A stretch of DNA of 64,000 bases from assembly GCF_014204515.1 (NCBI RefSeq), contig NZ_JACHLI010000020.1:1-64000 (forward strand). The letters are read 5' to 3'. This stretch comes from Pseudomonas nitroreducens (GTDB taxonomy: Bacteria > Pseudomonadota > Gammaproteobacteria > Pseudomonadales > Pseudomonadaceae). Positions 20,167 through 30,036 of this stretch are shown here, in pieces. Both the position numbers and the translations under genes were made by a program. The first letter of the stretch is position 1; every line of letters starts with the position of its first letter. The notes under the pieces were generated by a model. The model was not told the origin of the DNA. It saw nothing but the letters and a program-made list of their open reading frames with translations, and did no database searches.

Positions 20167-23100
20167 TTAGACGATGGAGGCGGTCACGGCCTGCTTGATC
20201 AGGACCTCGGCATCCAGGTTGCTGTAGCTGTAGACGTTGTAGGTCGCGCCACCGATGCTGGTGGTGCCGCTGGCCTGCCAGGTCCCCGGCGCACTGCCGT
20301 GGTCGTGCAGGTTGGCCAGTTGCACCTGGTCGCCGGCGTCGCCATCGACCAGCACCTGAACCTTGCCGTCCTTCTGGAACAGGTCGGTTTCACCCAGGTG
20401 CAGCACATCGTTCAGCGAGATCTTCAGGGTGTTGTTGCCAGTACCCGTGATGTCGAACTTCTCGATGCTGCTGATCTTCGCCGCGCCACTGTCGCCGGTG
20501 AGCGTGGTCAGGTCCAGGACCTGGTTGGCGCCGGTGAGCTTGAGCGTATCCAGGCCGGTGCCGCCGAAGATGTGCGCATTGTCCTGGGCAAAGTAGGCCA
20601 CCGGGTCGACGACCATGGACACGATGTCGTGCTCGACCGATACCTGGGTTTCCGCGGAGGAGATGCTCATGATGTGCGTACCGCCCGCCTCGCCCGTGAT
20701 CTCGATGCGCCCGATCCGGTTGCCGTCCGCTTCGTACGAGATCGTCTGGATATCGTACTGCGCGTAGGGGTTGGTCAGGTTCAGGGTATCGAGCAGTTGG
20801 CCGTCGGTGTCGAACACCTTGATGACTGCGGTGTTGCCTTTCTCGATGCCGGTGGCGCCGATTTCGACCTTGGAGCGGGCACTGTCGAAGGTCACCACGG
20901 CGACCTGGGCGTTGTCCACGAACATGGAGCCTGCCGATGCATTGGTCCAGACCGAGCCAGAGGCCTTCTTCATCGCATTGCCAGTGATGGTGAAGCTGCC
21001 GCTATCACTGTGGAAGCCAACCAACGAACCATCACCGCTGTATGCCGTCGTGCCGAAGCTCTGCCCGTGCCAGTCCACGGCATGGGTGGCGCTGGCCTCG
21101 TCGAAGAAGGTCTCCCAGCTGTTGTCGACCAACTTCTGGCCCGATGGTGCCGTCGGCGCCAGGACGGTGGTGAAGTTGTCCAGCAGGGTGCCGTTCTTGT
21201 CCTGGAACACTTTCACCTGGCCGATACTGATGCCTTCGGGCGCGGTGTAGGACACCTGCTCGTAGTTGTAAGTGGCCACATTGTCATTCTGTCCATTGTT
21301 GGTGACGTTGCGGGTGAAGATCAGCGTGCCATTGGTGTCGTACACCTCCAGCTTCGAGTAGTTGCCCGGTGCAAAAGCCTCGGATTCCAGGCCCCACAGG
21401 TTGTAGGAGACCGACTGCACCGGCTGGTCGAAGGTGAAGATCGCCGCCGAGTTGTTGATCGCGCTGGTGCCGGTCCCGATGTACAGGTACGGACCGTCCA
21501 GGTTGTGCTCAGCCGCGCTGCGCACCGAGACCGTGCCCTGCGAGGTCAGGGTGAAATGCCCTTCGTCGCTGTGGAAGCCGGCACCAGAAGTAGTCTTGCC
21601 GACTTCATTGGTGAAGGTGTCGTTGTAGCCCGGCGCATGGTGCACCTGCTGGAACTTCAGGGTATCGACCGTCAGGCCACCAGCGTTGGCCAGGCTACCC
21701 GAGCCATCACCGTAGATCATCGCCTTGCCGATATCGACGCCCAACGGGGCGGCAAAACTGAAGGCTTTGGAAGCAGCGTTACCGGCCGTTCCGTCAGCCG
21801 TCACCATCTGGTCGAAGAGTACGTTGCCGCTGGTGTCGTAGATGACGACGTGCGAGCCACCGTAGGTGTTCTGCAGGTTGGTGATGTTGATGGAGAACTC
21901 ACTCACCGGCTGGGTGAAGTTGATCTGCATATAGACCGAAGTATCACCCACGGCCGGGTTGTCGATACTCAGACCAGCCTTACCCGAGCTATCGCCATTG
22001 AAATGAGCAAGCGAAGCCGAATTGGAGGTGATGGTCACACCGCCCCCTTGATAAACCGCCTCAGTACCAGTGCCGGTCACGTTACGGTTCAAGTCATCGA
22101 TCGCCAGCGTCTTCCAACCCTCGCCATGCACGTCGATCGCCGCGCTCGGTGCGCTGATCTGGCCTTCCTGCGAGACGATCTGCGCCGTCACCGAGAAGTC
22201 CCACTTTCCGCCCTGGGTGGTGGTCTGCTGGGCCGGTACCTTGGCCGTCACCGTACCCGCCGCCACGTCGGCCGCGCTCAGCACCTGGTCATAGGTGGTG
22301 TCGCCCCAGATGATGTGCAGGGTGTCACCGGCCTTGGCATTGGTGCCCGCCAGCGAGACATTCACGTCGTTGCCGTTGGCTGCCTTGGCGTCGGTGTAGG
22401 TGCCCTCAGTACCCGGAACGTCTGTGATGGTCGGTGCACCGATGCCGCCGAGGAAGGTCACTGCCTTGCTCGCTTCGGCCTGGGAAACACCGTTGTCCAC
22501 GATGCGCGCCTGGATGGTCCAGTTGGCATCGTGCGCCCCGGCATCCACGGCAACCCAGTTCAGGCCGGTGGTGACCGCGTCCTTCCAGGTGGCGCCGCCA
22601 TCGACGGAAATCTGCACCTTCTGCGTGCCAGTCAGCGACTGCTCGATGGTGCCGTAGACACCTCGGCCGGCTGAGCCATCAGCGGTGATGAAGTCCGACG
22701 CGTGCGCCAGATCAATCGCCGAGTCCTTGCTCATGCTGGTGATCGACAGGCCGTTGAGCTGCACCTGGTACGGATGGTTGGCGCTGATGCTGCCGGCGTT
22801 ACCCGCGGCATCGTGGGCCACCAGGGTGGCGTTGATGCTGTGGGCGCTGTCGTCGACCAGCTTGCTGCCGGGCACATCCACGCTCCAGCTTCCGTCGGCT
22901 TTTACCGAGGCGCTGTAGGTGGTGCCGTCGAGCTTGAAGCTGACGATGTCGCCAGCCTGGAACTCGCCAGTCGCCTTGCCGCTGATGGTGACGTTGCCCT
23001 TGGACTCCGCGTTGTTGATGGTGTTGTCGCTGGTGACGTTGTCGATGACCAGTTGCGTGGAGTTGGCATCCGGGCCCGAGTAGTCGGTGATGATGTTGAA

Positions 23101-26100
23101 CACATCGGACTTCGGACTGGTGTTGCCGGCCTTGTCGGTCGCGTCGACGGTGAAGTCGTGCGAGCCTTCGCTGATCGGCGTGGTCGGGGTGTAACTCCAC
23201 TTGCCGTCAGCGCCTGCGGTGGTGCTGCCCAGCTTCTGGCCGTTGTCGTAGACGACTACGGTGGAACCGGCTTCGGCTTTACCGGACAGGGTCGGGGTCA
23301 AGTCGTCGGTCACGCCGCCATTTTCGATCGGGCCCTGGATGCTGCCCACATCGTCGTACACCTGATCGATGGTCGGCTTGGCCGGGGCGATGGTGTCGAC
23401 GATGAAGTCGAACTTGGCCGGGTCGCTGACGACACCCGCCTTGTCGGTGGCGATGGCTACGATGTCGTGCTTGCCGTCGGCCATGTCGCTGGACGGGGTG
23501 AAGCTCCAGTTGCCTTTGGAATCGGCCACGGTACTGCCCAGTTCGACGCCGTTGTCGCTGATCTTGACGATGCTGCCGGCCTTGGAGGTGCCCTGGATTT
23601 CCGGACGCTTGTCGTCGGTGGAGCCGCCCATGGCGATGTCGCCCTGGATGGAACCGACGTCATCGATCACATGGGTGATGGCGACGCCAACACCTGAGGT
23701 GTCGACGATCACGTCGAGCTTGTCGCCCTGGCCGCTGCTGTTGCCAGCCTTGTCCAGCACTTCGGTGGTGAAGTCGTGCTTGCCGTCGTCCAGCGGGGTG
23801 GTCGGACGGAATTCCCATTTGCCGTCGGCATCGACATCGGCTTCGCCGATCTTGTTGCCGTTGTCGTAAATGACGACTTTGCCGTTGGGCTCAGCGTCGC
23901 CGCTGAAGGTCGGGCGGTTGTCGTCGGTGGTGTCGCCATTGTGCAGCGGGCCGGTGACGGCGCCGACGTTGTCGGTGACGACCAGGTCGGTGACGTTGGA
24001 CGGTGCGCTGGTGTCGACGGTGAAGTCCCACTTGCCGGTCGGCTCGCTGACCACGCCCACGGCGTTGGTGGCGGTGGCATAGATTTCATGCTTGCCGTCG
24101 GCCAGTTCGCTGGTGGTGATGGTCCAGTTGCCTTTGCTGTCAGCGGTGGTGCTGCCGATCACGACGCCATTGGTGTCGTACAGGCGAACGGTGCTGCCCG
24201 CTTGCGCGGTGCCATTGACAGTCGGCTTGTTGTCGTCGGTGACGTCGCCCTTCTGCAGGAAGCCCTGGTACGGACCGACGTCGTCATACACGCTGACGAT
24301 CACCGGTGCCTGGGGCGCGGTCTGGTCGAGGGTGATGCTGTACTTGTCGGTCGGCGCGGTGGCGTTGCCGGCCGGGTCGGACTCGACGGCGGTCAGGTCG
24401 TTGAGGCCCGAGACCAGCGGCAGTTCCGGCTTCATGGACCATTTGCCATCGGCATCCACCACGGCGCTGCCAATCACGTGATTGCCGGTGCTGTCCTTGG
24501 TGTAGACGGTGACGAGGTCGCCAGCGGTGCCGGTGCCATGGATCACCGGACGCGGGTCGTCGGTGGTGCCGCCGTTGTCGATGTTGCCGGTGATGGTGCC
24601 GACGCTGTCTTCCACGCCGGTGATGGCCAGTTTGCTGGCATCCGGTGCGGTGTAGTCGGTGATGATGGTGAAGACGTCGGACTTCGGACTGGTGTTGCCA
24701 GCCTTGTCGGTGGCATCGGCGGTGAAGTCGTGCTTGCCTTCGCTGATCGGCGTGGTCGGGGTGTAGCTCCACTTGCCATCGGCATCGGCAACCACGGAGC
24801 CGAGTTTCTGGCCGTTGTCGTAGACGACGACAGTGGAACCGGCTTCGGCTTTACCGGAGATGGTCGGGGTCGAATCGTCGGTGACACCGCCGTTGGGTAC
24901 CGGACCCTGGATGCTGCCCACGTCGTCGAACACCTGGTCGATGGTCGGCTTGTTCGGCGCAGTGGTGTCGACGATGAAGTTGAACTTCGCCGGGTCGCTG
25001 ATATTGCCGGTCTTGTCGGTGGCGATGGCCGCGATGGTGTGCGGGCCTTCGACCAGGTCCTTGGCCGGGGTGAAGCTCCAGTTGCCTTTGGCATCGGCCA
25101 CGGTGCTGCCCAGCGCGACGCTGCCGTCGAAGATCTTGACGATGCTGCCCGGCTTGGAGGTGCCCTGGATTTCCGGACGCTTGTCGTCGGTCACGCCGCC
25201 CAGGGCGATGTCACCGGTGATGCTGCCGACGTCGTCGATGACGTGGGTGATGGCGACGCCCACGGCGGAAGTGTCGACGATCACGTGCAGCGGATCATCG
25301 TTCTGGCCGCTGCTGTTGCCCGCCGGGTCGATGACTTCGGTGGTGAAGGCGTGGTCGCCGTCGTTGAGCGGTTTGGTCGGGGTGAACTCCCACTTGCCAT
25401 CGTCGGCGGCGGTGGTGCTGCCAATCGGCTGGCCGTTGTCATAGATGACGACGGTGGCTTTGGGCTCGGCGTCGCCGCTGAAGGTCGGGCGGTTGTCGTC
25501 GGTGGTGTCGCCGTCGAACAACTGGCCGGTTTTCGGGCCGACGTCGTCGATGACCACGAGGTTGGTGACGTTGTCCGGTGCGGCGGTGTCGACGATGAAG
25601 TCCCACTTGCCGGTGGGCTGACTGACCACGCCGATGTCGTTGGTGGCAGTGGCGTAGACGTCGTGCTTGCCATCGGCCAGTGCGGTCGCCGGAGTGATGC
25701 TCCAGTTGCCGTCCTGGTCAGCGGTGGCGCTGCCGATCAGTACGTTGTTGATGTCGTACAGCTTGACGGTACTGCCCGCTTGGGCGGTGCCGTTGATGGT
25801 CGGCTGGTTGTCGTCGGTGACGTCACCCTTCTGCAGGAAGCCGGTGTACGGGCCGACGTCGTCGAAGATGTTGACGATGACGGGTACGCCAGGCTCGACC
25901 GGGTCGAAGGTGAAGCTGTAGGGCTCGGACGGCTGCGTGGAGTTGCCGGCCGGGTCGGTCTCGACGGCGGTCAGGTCGTTCAGGCCGACGTTGAGCGGCA
26001 CTTCCGGAGTCAGCGACCACTTGCCGTCTTCGCCGACGGTGGTGGAGCCGATCGGGTGGTTGCCGGCAATCGGGTCGTTGGCATAGACGGTGATGACGTC

Positions 26101-29100
26101 GCCGGCGGTGCCTTCACCGCTGATGACCGGACGCGAGTCGTCGGTCTTGCCGCCATTGGGGATGTTGCCGGTCACTTCGCCGACGCTGTCCAGAACGCCG
26201 GTGATGCTCGGCATGTCCGGCGCGGTGTAGTCGGTGATGACGGTGTAAACGTCGGATTTCGGACTGGTGTTGCCAGCCTTGTCGGTCGCATCGACGGTGA
26301 AGTCGTGCTTGCCTTCGTTGATCGGCGAAGTCGGAGTGAAGCTCCAGTCGCCATCCTTGTCGGCCACCACGGAGCCCAGCTTCTCGCCGTTGTCGTAGAT
26401 GGTGACGATGGCGTTGGCTTCAGCCTTGCCGTTGAGGGTCGGGGTCGAATCGTCAGTCACGCCGCCATTGGCGATGGGGCCCTGGATGGCGCCCACGTCG
26501 TCGATGACGCCGTCGATGGTCGGCTTGTTCGGCGCGGTGATATCGATGCTGAAATCGAACTTCGCCGATTCGCTGACGTTGCCCGCCTTGTCGGTGGCCT
26601 TGGCGGTGATGCTGTGATCGCCTTCAGCCAGCTCGGTGCTCGGAGTGAAGCTCCAGTTACCGCGGCTGTCGACGGTGGTGCTGCCCAGTTCGACGTCGCC
26701 GTCGAAGAGGGTAACGATACTGCCGGCCTTGCCAGTGCCCTGGATTTCCGGGCGAGTATCGTCGGTCACGCCGTTGGGCGCGATGTCGCCGGTGATGCTG
26801 CCGACATCGTCGATCAGGCGGACGATGGCCACTTCGATATCGGAAGTATCCACGACCACATGGATCGGCTGGTTCTGGCCGCTGCTGTTGCCGGCCGGGT
26901 CCAGAACTTCGGTGGTGAAGGCATGCTCGCCATCGTCCAGCGGGGTGGTGGGCGTGAAGTCCCACTTGCCATTGGGGTCGACGTCGGCTTCGCCGATCTT
27001 CTCGCCGTTGTCATAGATGATGACCTTGCCATTGGGCTCGGCATCACCGCTGAAGGTGGGCTTGTTGTCGTCGGTGGTATCGCCGTCGTGCAGCGGACCG
27101 GTCACGGCGCCGACATCGTCGGTGATGACCAGATCGGTGACGTTGGACGGAGCCTTGGTATCGACGACGAACGGCCACGGGCCGGTGGGATCGCTGACCA
27201 CGCCGATGGCGTTGGTCGCGGTGGCATGGACTTCATGCTTGCCATCGGCCAGGTCAGTTTCGGGGGTGATGGTCCAATGGCCTTTGGCATCGGCGGTGGT
27301 ACTGCCGATCAGGACATTGTCGCCGTCGTACAGCTTGACGGTGCTACCGGCTTGCGCGGTGCCTTCGAAGGTCGGTTTGCTGTCGTTGGTGACGTCGCCT
27401 TTCTGCAGGAAACCGGTATAGGCCTCGACGTCGTCGTAGACGCTGTCGATGGTCGGAACGTCCGGCCTGCCCATGTCCAGGATGATGTCGTACGGCTTGC
27501 TGATGGTCTCGTTACCCGCCGCATCGAGCTCGTGTGCGGTCAGCTCGTTCACACCCGCGTGCAGCGGAAGCTCCGGAGTGAGGGACCAGGTGCCATCTTC
27601 CTTGACGGTGGTGCTGCCGATCGGATGATCGCCAGTGACGTCCTTGGCATACACGACCACGGTGTCGCCGGCGGTGCCGGTACCATTGATAGTCGGGTGC
27701 GCATCGTCGGTGGTGCCGCCATTCTCGATGTTGCCGGTGACCAGGCCGACATCGTCCAGCACGCCGGTGATGGCGAGCTTGTCGGCATCCGGCGCAGTGG
27801 TGTCGATGTCCAGACTGATGACGGTCGGCTGGCTTTCGTTGCCGGCGGCGTCAGTGGCGGTGACGGTGATGTCGTTGATGCCTTCGGGCAGGTCCTGGGT
27901 CGGGGTTACCTTCCAGTCGCCCTTCTCGTCGGCCTTGACGTGGATTTCTTCGCCGGTGGGGAAGATGACTTTTACATCGGAGCCCGGCTCGGCCTTGCCG
28001 TCGATGGTCAGCTTGGTCTCGTTGGTGATGTTGTCGCCCTTGGTGCCCGAATCGGACGCCGGGTCCAGCCAGGCATCCGGAGCGTCTGGAGCGGTGGTAT
28101 CGATCACCACGGAAATGACCGTGGGCTCACTGCTGTTGCCCGCCGGGTCGGTGGCAATGATGGTGATGTCGTTCTTGCCCTCGGGCAGGTCCTGGGTCGG
28201 AGTAACCGACCATTCACCCTTCTCGTCGGCCTTGGCGGTAACGCTCTCGCCGGTCGGGAAGACCACGACCACAGTAGCGCCCGGCTCGGTCCGGCCGTCG
28301 ATGGTCGGCTTGGTTTCGCTGGTGATGTCGTCACCCTTCACGCCGGTATCCGACGCCGGGTCCAGATGGGCCTCGGGCGCGTCCGGAGCGGTGGTGTCGA
28401 TCACCACATGAATGACGGTCGGCTCACTCTGGTTGCCCGCCGGGTCCGTTGCAATCACGGTGATGTCGTTGTTGCCTTCGGGCAGGTCCTTGGTCGGTGT
28501 TACCGACCACTCGCCATTCTCATCAGCCTTGGTGTGAATCTCTTCACCAGTGGTCGGAATGATCACGGTGATGTCAGCGCCCGGCTCGGTCTTGCCATCG
28601 ATGGTCGGCTTGGTGTCGCTGGTGATGTCGTCACCCTTGATGCCCGTGTCCGAAGCCGGGTCCAGGTGCACTTCCGGCGCATTCGGGGCGATGGTGTCGA
28701 TGATCACCGGGATGGTGATTTCGGTTTCGTTACCGGCAGGGTCCTGCTCGATCACCTTGATCTCGTTGTTGCCCTCGGGCAGCGGCTGGGTCGGCTCGGG
28801 AGCTACCCAGTGACCTTGGGGGTCGACGATGGTGGTCACGCTCTCGCCGGTGGGGAAGACGATGATGATCTTGTCGCCCGGCTCGCCATCACCATGGATA
28901 GTGGGCTTGTCGTCGTTGCTGTAGGTGTGCTCGCCATCGCTCTTGGCACCGTCGATTTCGGCGGTCGGCGCGGCGGGCGGGACGGTATCGACGACGATGT
29001 CGACGACCGGTACGTGGCCGCTGGGCTTGTCGCCCGGCACTACCTGGGTGATATCGATGCTGTGCGCGCCATCGGCGAGTTCGGGCGTGAACGACCAGGT

Positions 29101-29802
29101 ACCGTCCGGATTGACGGTGGTCGAGCCGATTTCCTGGCCGTTGTCGAAGACGTGGATGATCGCGCCTGGAACGCCGTTACCGGAAATTTCCGGGTGCGCG
29201 TCGTCGGTGATGTCGCCGTTGTGCAGCTCACCCTGGATCGGACCGACGTCGTCGATCGCTTTCATGTTGGTCGGGGCCGGGCTGGTGTGCTTCTTGTGGC
29301 CATCATCCTTGTTGTGGTGGATGATCGCCGCCGCACCCGCCGCCAGCGCAGCAGCACCCAGCAGCAAAGGCCACAGCACAAAACCGGCCGCGTCGTCGCT
29401 CTCACCCGACACTACCGGCATCGGACCGAGGCCCGCGCCACCCAGGGCGATCGGTGCGCTCTCGCCATCAGCCAGCTGCAGCTGACCGTAAAAGCCTTCG
29501 CCGTCCGTGCGCACGTACGCGTAGAGCTGACCGTCCTCAGCGACGCCGTAGAGCTGCTGCTCCATGCCGTCGGCGTAGAAATTCTCGATGGTCAGGTCCG
29601 TCGCATCGCTGCCCTCGAAGGAGATCAGCAGATCCTTGCCGACACGCTTGACGGTCACGTTCTCCGGCGCGATGTCGCCATTCTCGACCTGGAACAGGTA
29701 TTTGGTACCCGCCTTTGCCTTGATCTTGCCACCGGATTTAAACGCAACCTTCCTGGCTGCGTTCTCGGTGACGGCGATGAGACCGATGTTTTCAATTGCC
29801 AT
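20167..29802 (-). CDS. Giant Bap-type adhesin with about 21 Ig-like repeats, type I secreted
   Basis: A 3,211-residue surface adhesin. Residues 1-135 form the BapA prefix-like N-terminal domain (MAIENIGLIAVTENAARKV), followed by a hydrophobic segment about 141-163 that probably retains the protein. Then come about 21 Ig-like domains of about 100 residues: four of DPASDTGxKGDDIT type (about 275-670), then fifteen that form three copies of a five-domain block (about 674-2244). Three similar beta-sandwich domains follow (about 2560-3060). The end (DNAHIFGGTGLDTLKL ... IEKFDITGTGNNTLKI ... VDGDAGDQVQL) is the RTX-like C-terminus that carries the type I secretion signal. Asp-rich DDVG/TDD motifs suggest Ca2+ binding. 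The ATG has no close ribosome-binding site; a TTG 12 bp upstream is an alternative. No secretion genes are adjacent. Confidence 0.93.
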   Translation of the reverse strand: MAIENIGLIAVTENAARKVAFKSGGKIKAKAGTKYLFQVENGDIAPENVTVKRVGKDLLISFEGSDATDLTIENFYADGMEQQLYGVAEDGQLYAYVRTDGEGFYGQLQLADGESAPIALGGAGLGPMPVVSGESDDAAGFVLWPLLLGAAALAAGAAAIIHHNKDDGHKKHTSPAPTNMKAIDDVGPIQGELHNGDITDDAHPEISGNGVPGAIIHVFDNGQEIGSTTVNPDGTWSFTPELADGAHSIDITQVVPGDKPSGHVPVVDIVVDTVPPAAPTAEIDGAKSDGEHTYSNDDKPTIHGDGEPGDKIIIVFPTGESVTTIVDPQGHWVAPEPTQPLPEGNNEIKVIEQDPAGNETEITIPVIIDTIAPNAPEVHLDPASDTGIKGDDITSDTKPTIDGKTEPGADITVIIPTTGEEIHTKADENGEWSVTPTKDLPEGNNDITVIATDPAGNQSEPTVIHVVIDTTAPDAPEAHLDPASDTGVKGDDITSETKPTIDGRTEPGATVVVVFPTGESVTAKADEKGEWSVTPTQDLPEGKNDITIIATDPAGNSSEPTVISVVIDTTAPDAPDAWLDPASDSGTKGDNITNETKLTIDGKAEPGSDVKVIFPTGEEIHVKADEKGDWKVTPTQDLPEGINDITVTATDAAGNESQPTVISLDIDTTAPDADKLAITGVLDDVGLVTGNIENGGTTDDAHPTINGTGTAGDTVVVYAKDVTGDHPIGSTTVKEDGTWSLTPELPLHAGVNELTAHELDAAGNETISKPYDIILDMGRPDVPTIDSVYDDVEAYTGFLQKGDVTNDSKPTFEGTAQAGSTVKLYDGDNVLIGSTTADAKGHWTITPETDLADGKHEVHATATNAIGVVSDPTGPWPFVVDTKAPSNVTDLVITDDVGAVTGPLHDGDTTDDNKPTFSGDAEPNGKVIIYDNGEKIGEADVDPNGKWDFTPTTPLDDGEHAFTTEVLDPAGNSSGQNQPIHVVVDTSDIEVAIVRLIDDVGSITGDIAPNGVTDDTRPEIQGTGKAGSIVTLFDGDVELGSTTVDSRGNWSFTPSTELAEGDHSITAKATDKAGNVSESAKFDFSIDITAPNKPTIDGVIDDVGAIQGPIANGGVTDDSTPTLNGKAEANAIVTIYDNGEKLGSVVADKDGDWSFTPTSPINEGKHDFTVDATDKAGNTSPKSDVYTVITDYTAPDMPSITGVLDSVGEVTGNIPNGGKTDDSRPVISGEGTAGDVITVYANDPIAGNHPIGSTTVGEDGKWSLTPEVPLNVGLNDLTAVETDPAGNSTQPSEPYSFTFDPVEPGVPVIVNIFDDVGPYTGFLQKGDVTDDNQPTINGTAQAGSTVKLYDINNVLIGSATADQDGNWSITPATALADGKHDVYATATNDIGVVSQPTGKWDFIVDTAAPDNVTNLVVIDDVGPKTGQLFDGDTTDDNRPTFSGDAEPKATVVIYDNGQPIGSTTAADDGKWEFTPTKPLNDGDHAFTTEVIDPAGNSSGQNDDPLHVIVDTSAVGVAITHVIDDVGSITGDIALGGVTDDKRPEIQGTSKPGSIVKIFDGSVALGSTVADAKGNWSFTPAKDLVEGPHTIAAIATDKTGNISDPAKFNFIVDTTAPNKPTIDQVFDDVGSIQGPVPNGGVTDDSTPTISGKAEAGSTVVVYDNGQKLGSVVADADGKWSYTPTTPISEGKHDFTADATDKAGNTSPKSDVFTIITDYTAPDASKLAITGVEDSVGTITGNIDNGGTTDDPRPVIHGTGTAGDLVTVYTKDSTGNHVIGSAVVDADGKWSMKPELPLVSGLNDLTAVESDPAGNATAPTDKYSITLDQTAPQAPVIVSVYDDVGPYQGFLQKGDVTDDNKPTVNGTAQAGSTVRLYDTNGVVIGSTTADSKGNWTITTSELADGKHEIYATATNAVGVVSEPTGKWDFTVDTSAPSNVTDLVVTDNVGAVTGPLHNGDTTDDNRPTFSGDAEPNGKVVIYDNGNKIGEADVDADGKWEFRPTTPLDDGKHDFTTEVLDKAGNSSGQGDKLDVIVDTSGVGVAITHVIDDVGSIQGDIAMGGSTDDKRPEIQGTSKAGSIVKISDNGVELGSTVADSKGNWSFTPSSDMADGKHDIVAIATDKAGVVSDPAKFDFIVDTIAPAKPTIDQVYDDVGSIQGPIENGGVTDDLTPTLSGKAEAGSTVVVYDNGQKLGSTTAGADGKWSYTPTTPISEGSHDFTVDATDKAGNTSPKSDVFNIITDYSGPDANSTQLVIDNVTSDNTINNAESKGNVTISGKATGEFQAGDIVSFKLDGTTYSASVKADGSWSVDVPGSKLVDDSAHSINATLVAHDAAGNAGSISANHPYQVQLNGLSITSMSKDSAIDLAHASDFITADGSAGRGVYGTIEQSLTGTQKVQISVDGGATWKDAVTTGLNWVAVDAGAHDANWTIQARIVDNGVSQAEASKAVTFLGGIGAPTITDVPGTEGTYTDAKAANGNDVNVSLAGTNAKAGDTLHIIWGDTTYDQVLSAADVAAGTVTAKVPAQQTTTQGGKWDFSVTAQIVSQEGQISAPSAAIDVHGEGWKTLAIDDLNRNVTGTGTEAVYQGGGVTITSNSASLAHFNGDSSGKAGLSIDNPAVGDTSVYMQINFTQPVSEFSINITNLQNTYGGSHVVIYDTSGNVLFDQMVTADGTAGNAASKAFSFAAPLGVDIGKAMIYGDGSGSLANAGGLTVDTLKFQQVHHAPGYNDTFTNEVGKTTSGAGFHSDEGHFTLTSQGTVSVRSAAEHNLDGPYLYIGTGTSAINNSAAIFTFDQPVQSVSYNLWGLESEAFAPGNYSKLEVYDTNGTLIFTRNVTNNGQNDNVATYNYEQVSYTAPEGISIGQVKVFQDKNGTLLDNFTTVLAPTAPSGQKLVDNSWETFFDEASATHAVDWHGQSFGTTAYSGDGSLVGFHSDSGSFTITGNAMKKASGSVWTNASAGSMFVDNAQVAVVTFDSARSKVEIGATGIEKGNTAVIKVFDTDGQLLDTLNLTNPYAQYDIQTISYEADGNRIGRIEITGEAGGTHIMSISSAETQVSVEHDIVSMVVDPVAYFAQDNAHIFGGTGLDTLKLTGANQVLDLTTLTGDSGAAKISSIEKFDITGTGNNTLKISLNDVLHLGETDLFQKDGKVQVLVDGDAGDQVQLANLHDHGSAPGTWQASGTTSIGGATYNVYSYSNLDAEVLIKQAVTASIV
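23070..27780 (-). repeat. Three tandem copies of a five-domain (about 1.57 kb) super-repeat inside the adhesin gene
   Basis: The domain order A-B-C-D-E occurs three times: A starts with I-TGVxD(D/S)VG and contains the longer HxIGS loop, B carries FLQKGDVT, C starts VT(D/N)LVV, D has a VA(I)-IDDVGSI(T/Q)GDI pattern, E carries the TIDxVxDDVG start and TDYTAPD end. Copy boundaries lie near 27780, 26212, 24632 and 23070, so each copy is about 1.56-1.58 kb. Third-position differences show the copies are not recent exact duplicates. Confidence 0.9.
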
Positions 29803-30036
29803 TTTTTTTAACAAACCTGAGTGGGTGTGTTGAGGTGAATTACCGCGCGAACTCTACTTGCCACTCCAATGGCTCGGGTGTAGGAATCAACTGAGGGCAG
29901 ACCTAGACCAGTCCTAATCTATTGATTGCCAGGTCTATTCATTTGAGTGATAAGGATTTGCCCCGGCGGAAAACACAGGGCGCGCGCATGGGGTAACATG
30001 ATGGGCACCATGCAAATGCCGCAGGAGAAACCGGCC

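Noticed and set aside
23776..29811. A 2,011-codon open frame on the plus strand opposite the adhesin repeats, and an 882-codon one at 20026-22674
   Set aside because: They mirror the repeats and G/C third-position bias of the adhesin; no ribosome-binding site or protein-like motifs; translation is low-complexity.
29835..30000. LuxR- or FleQ-type sites in the adhesin/TetR divergent promoter
   Set aside because: Only a loose AGACCT/AGGTCT pairing is visible; not convincing.
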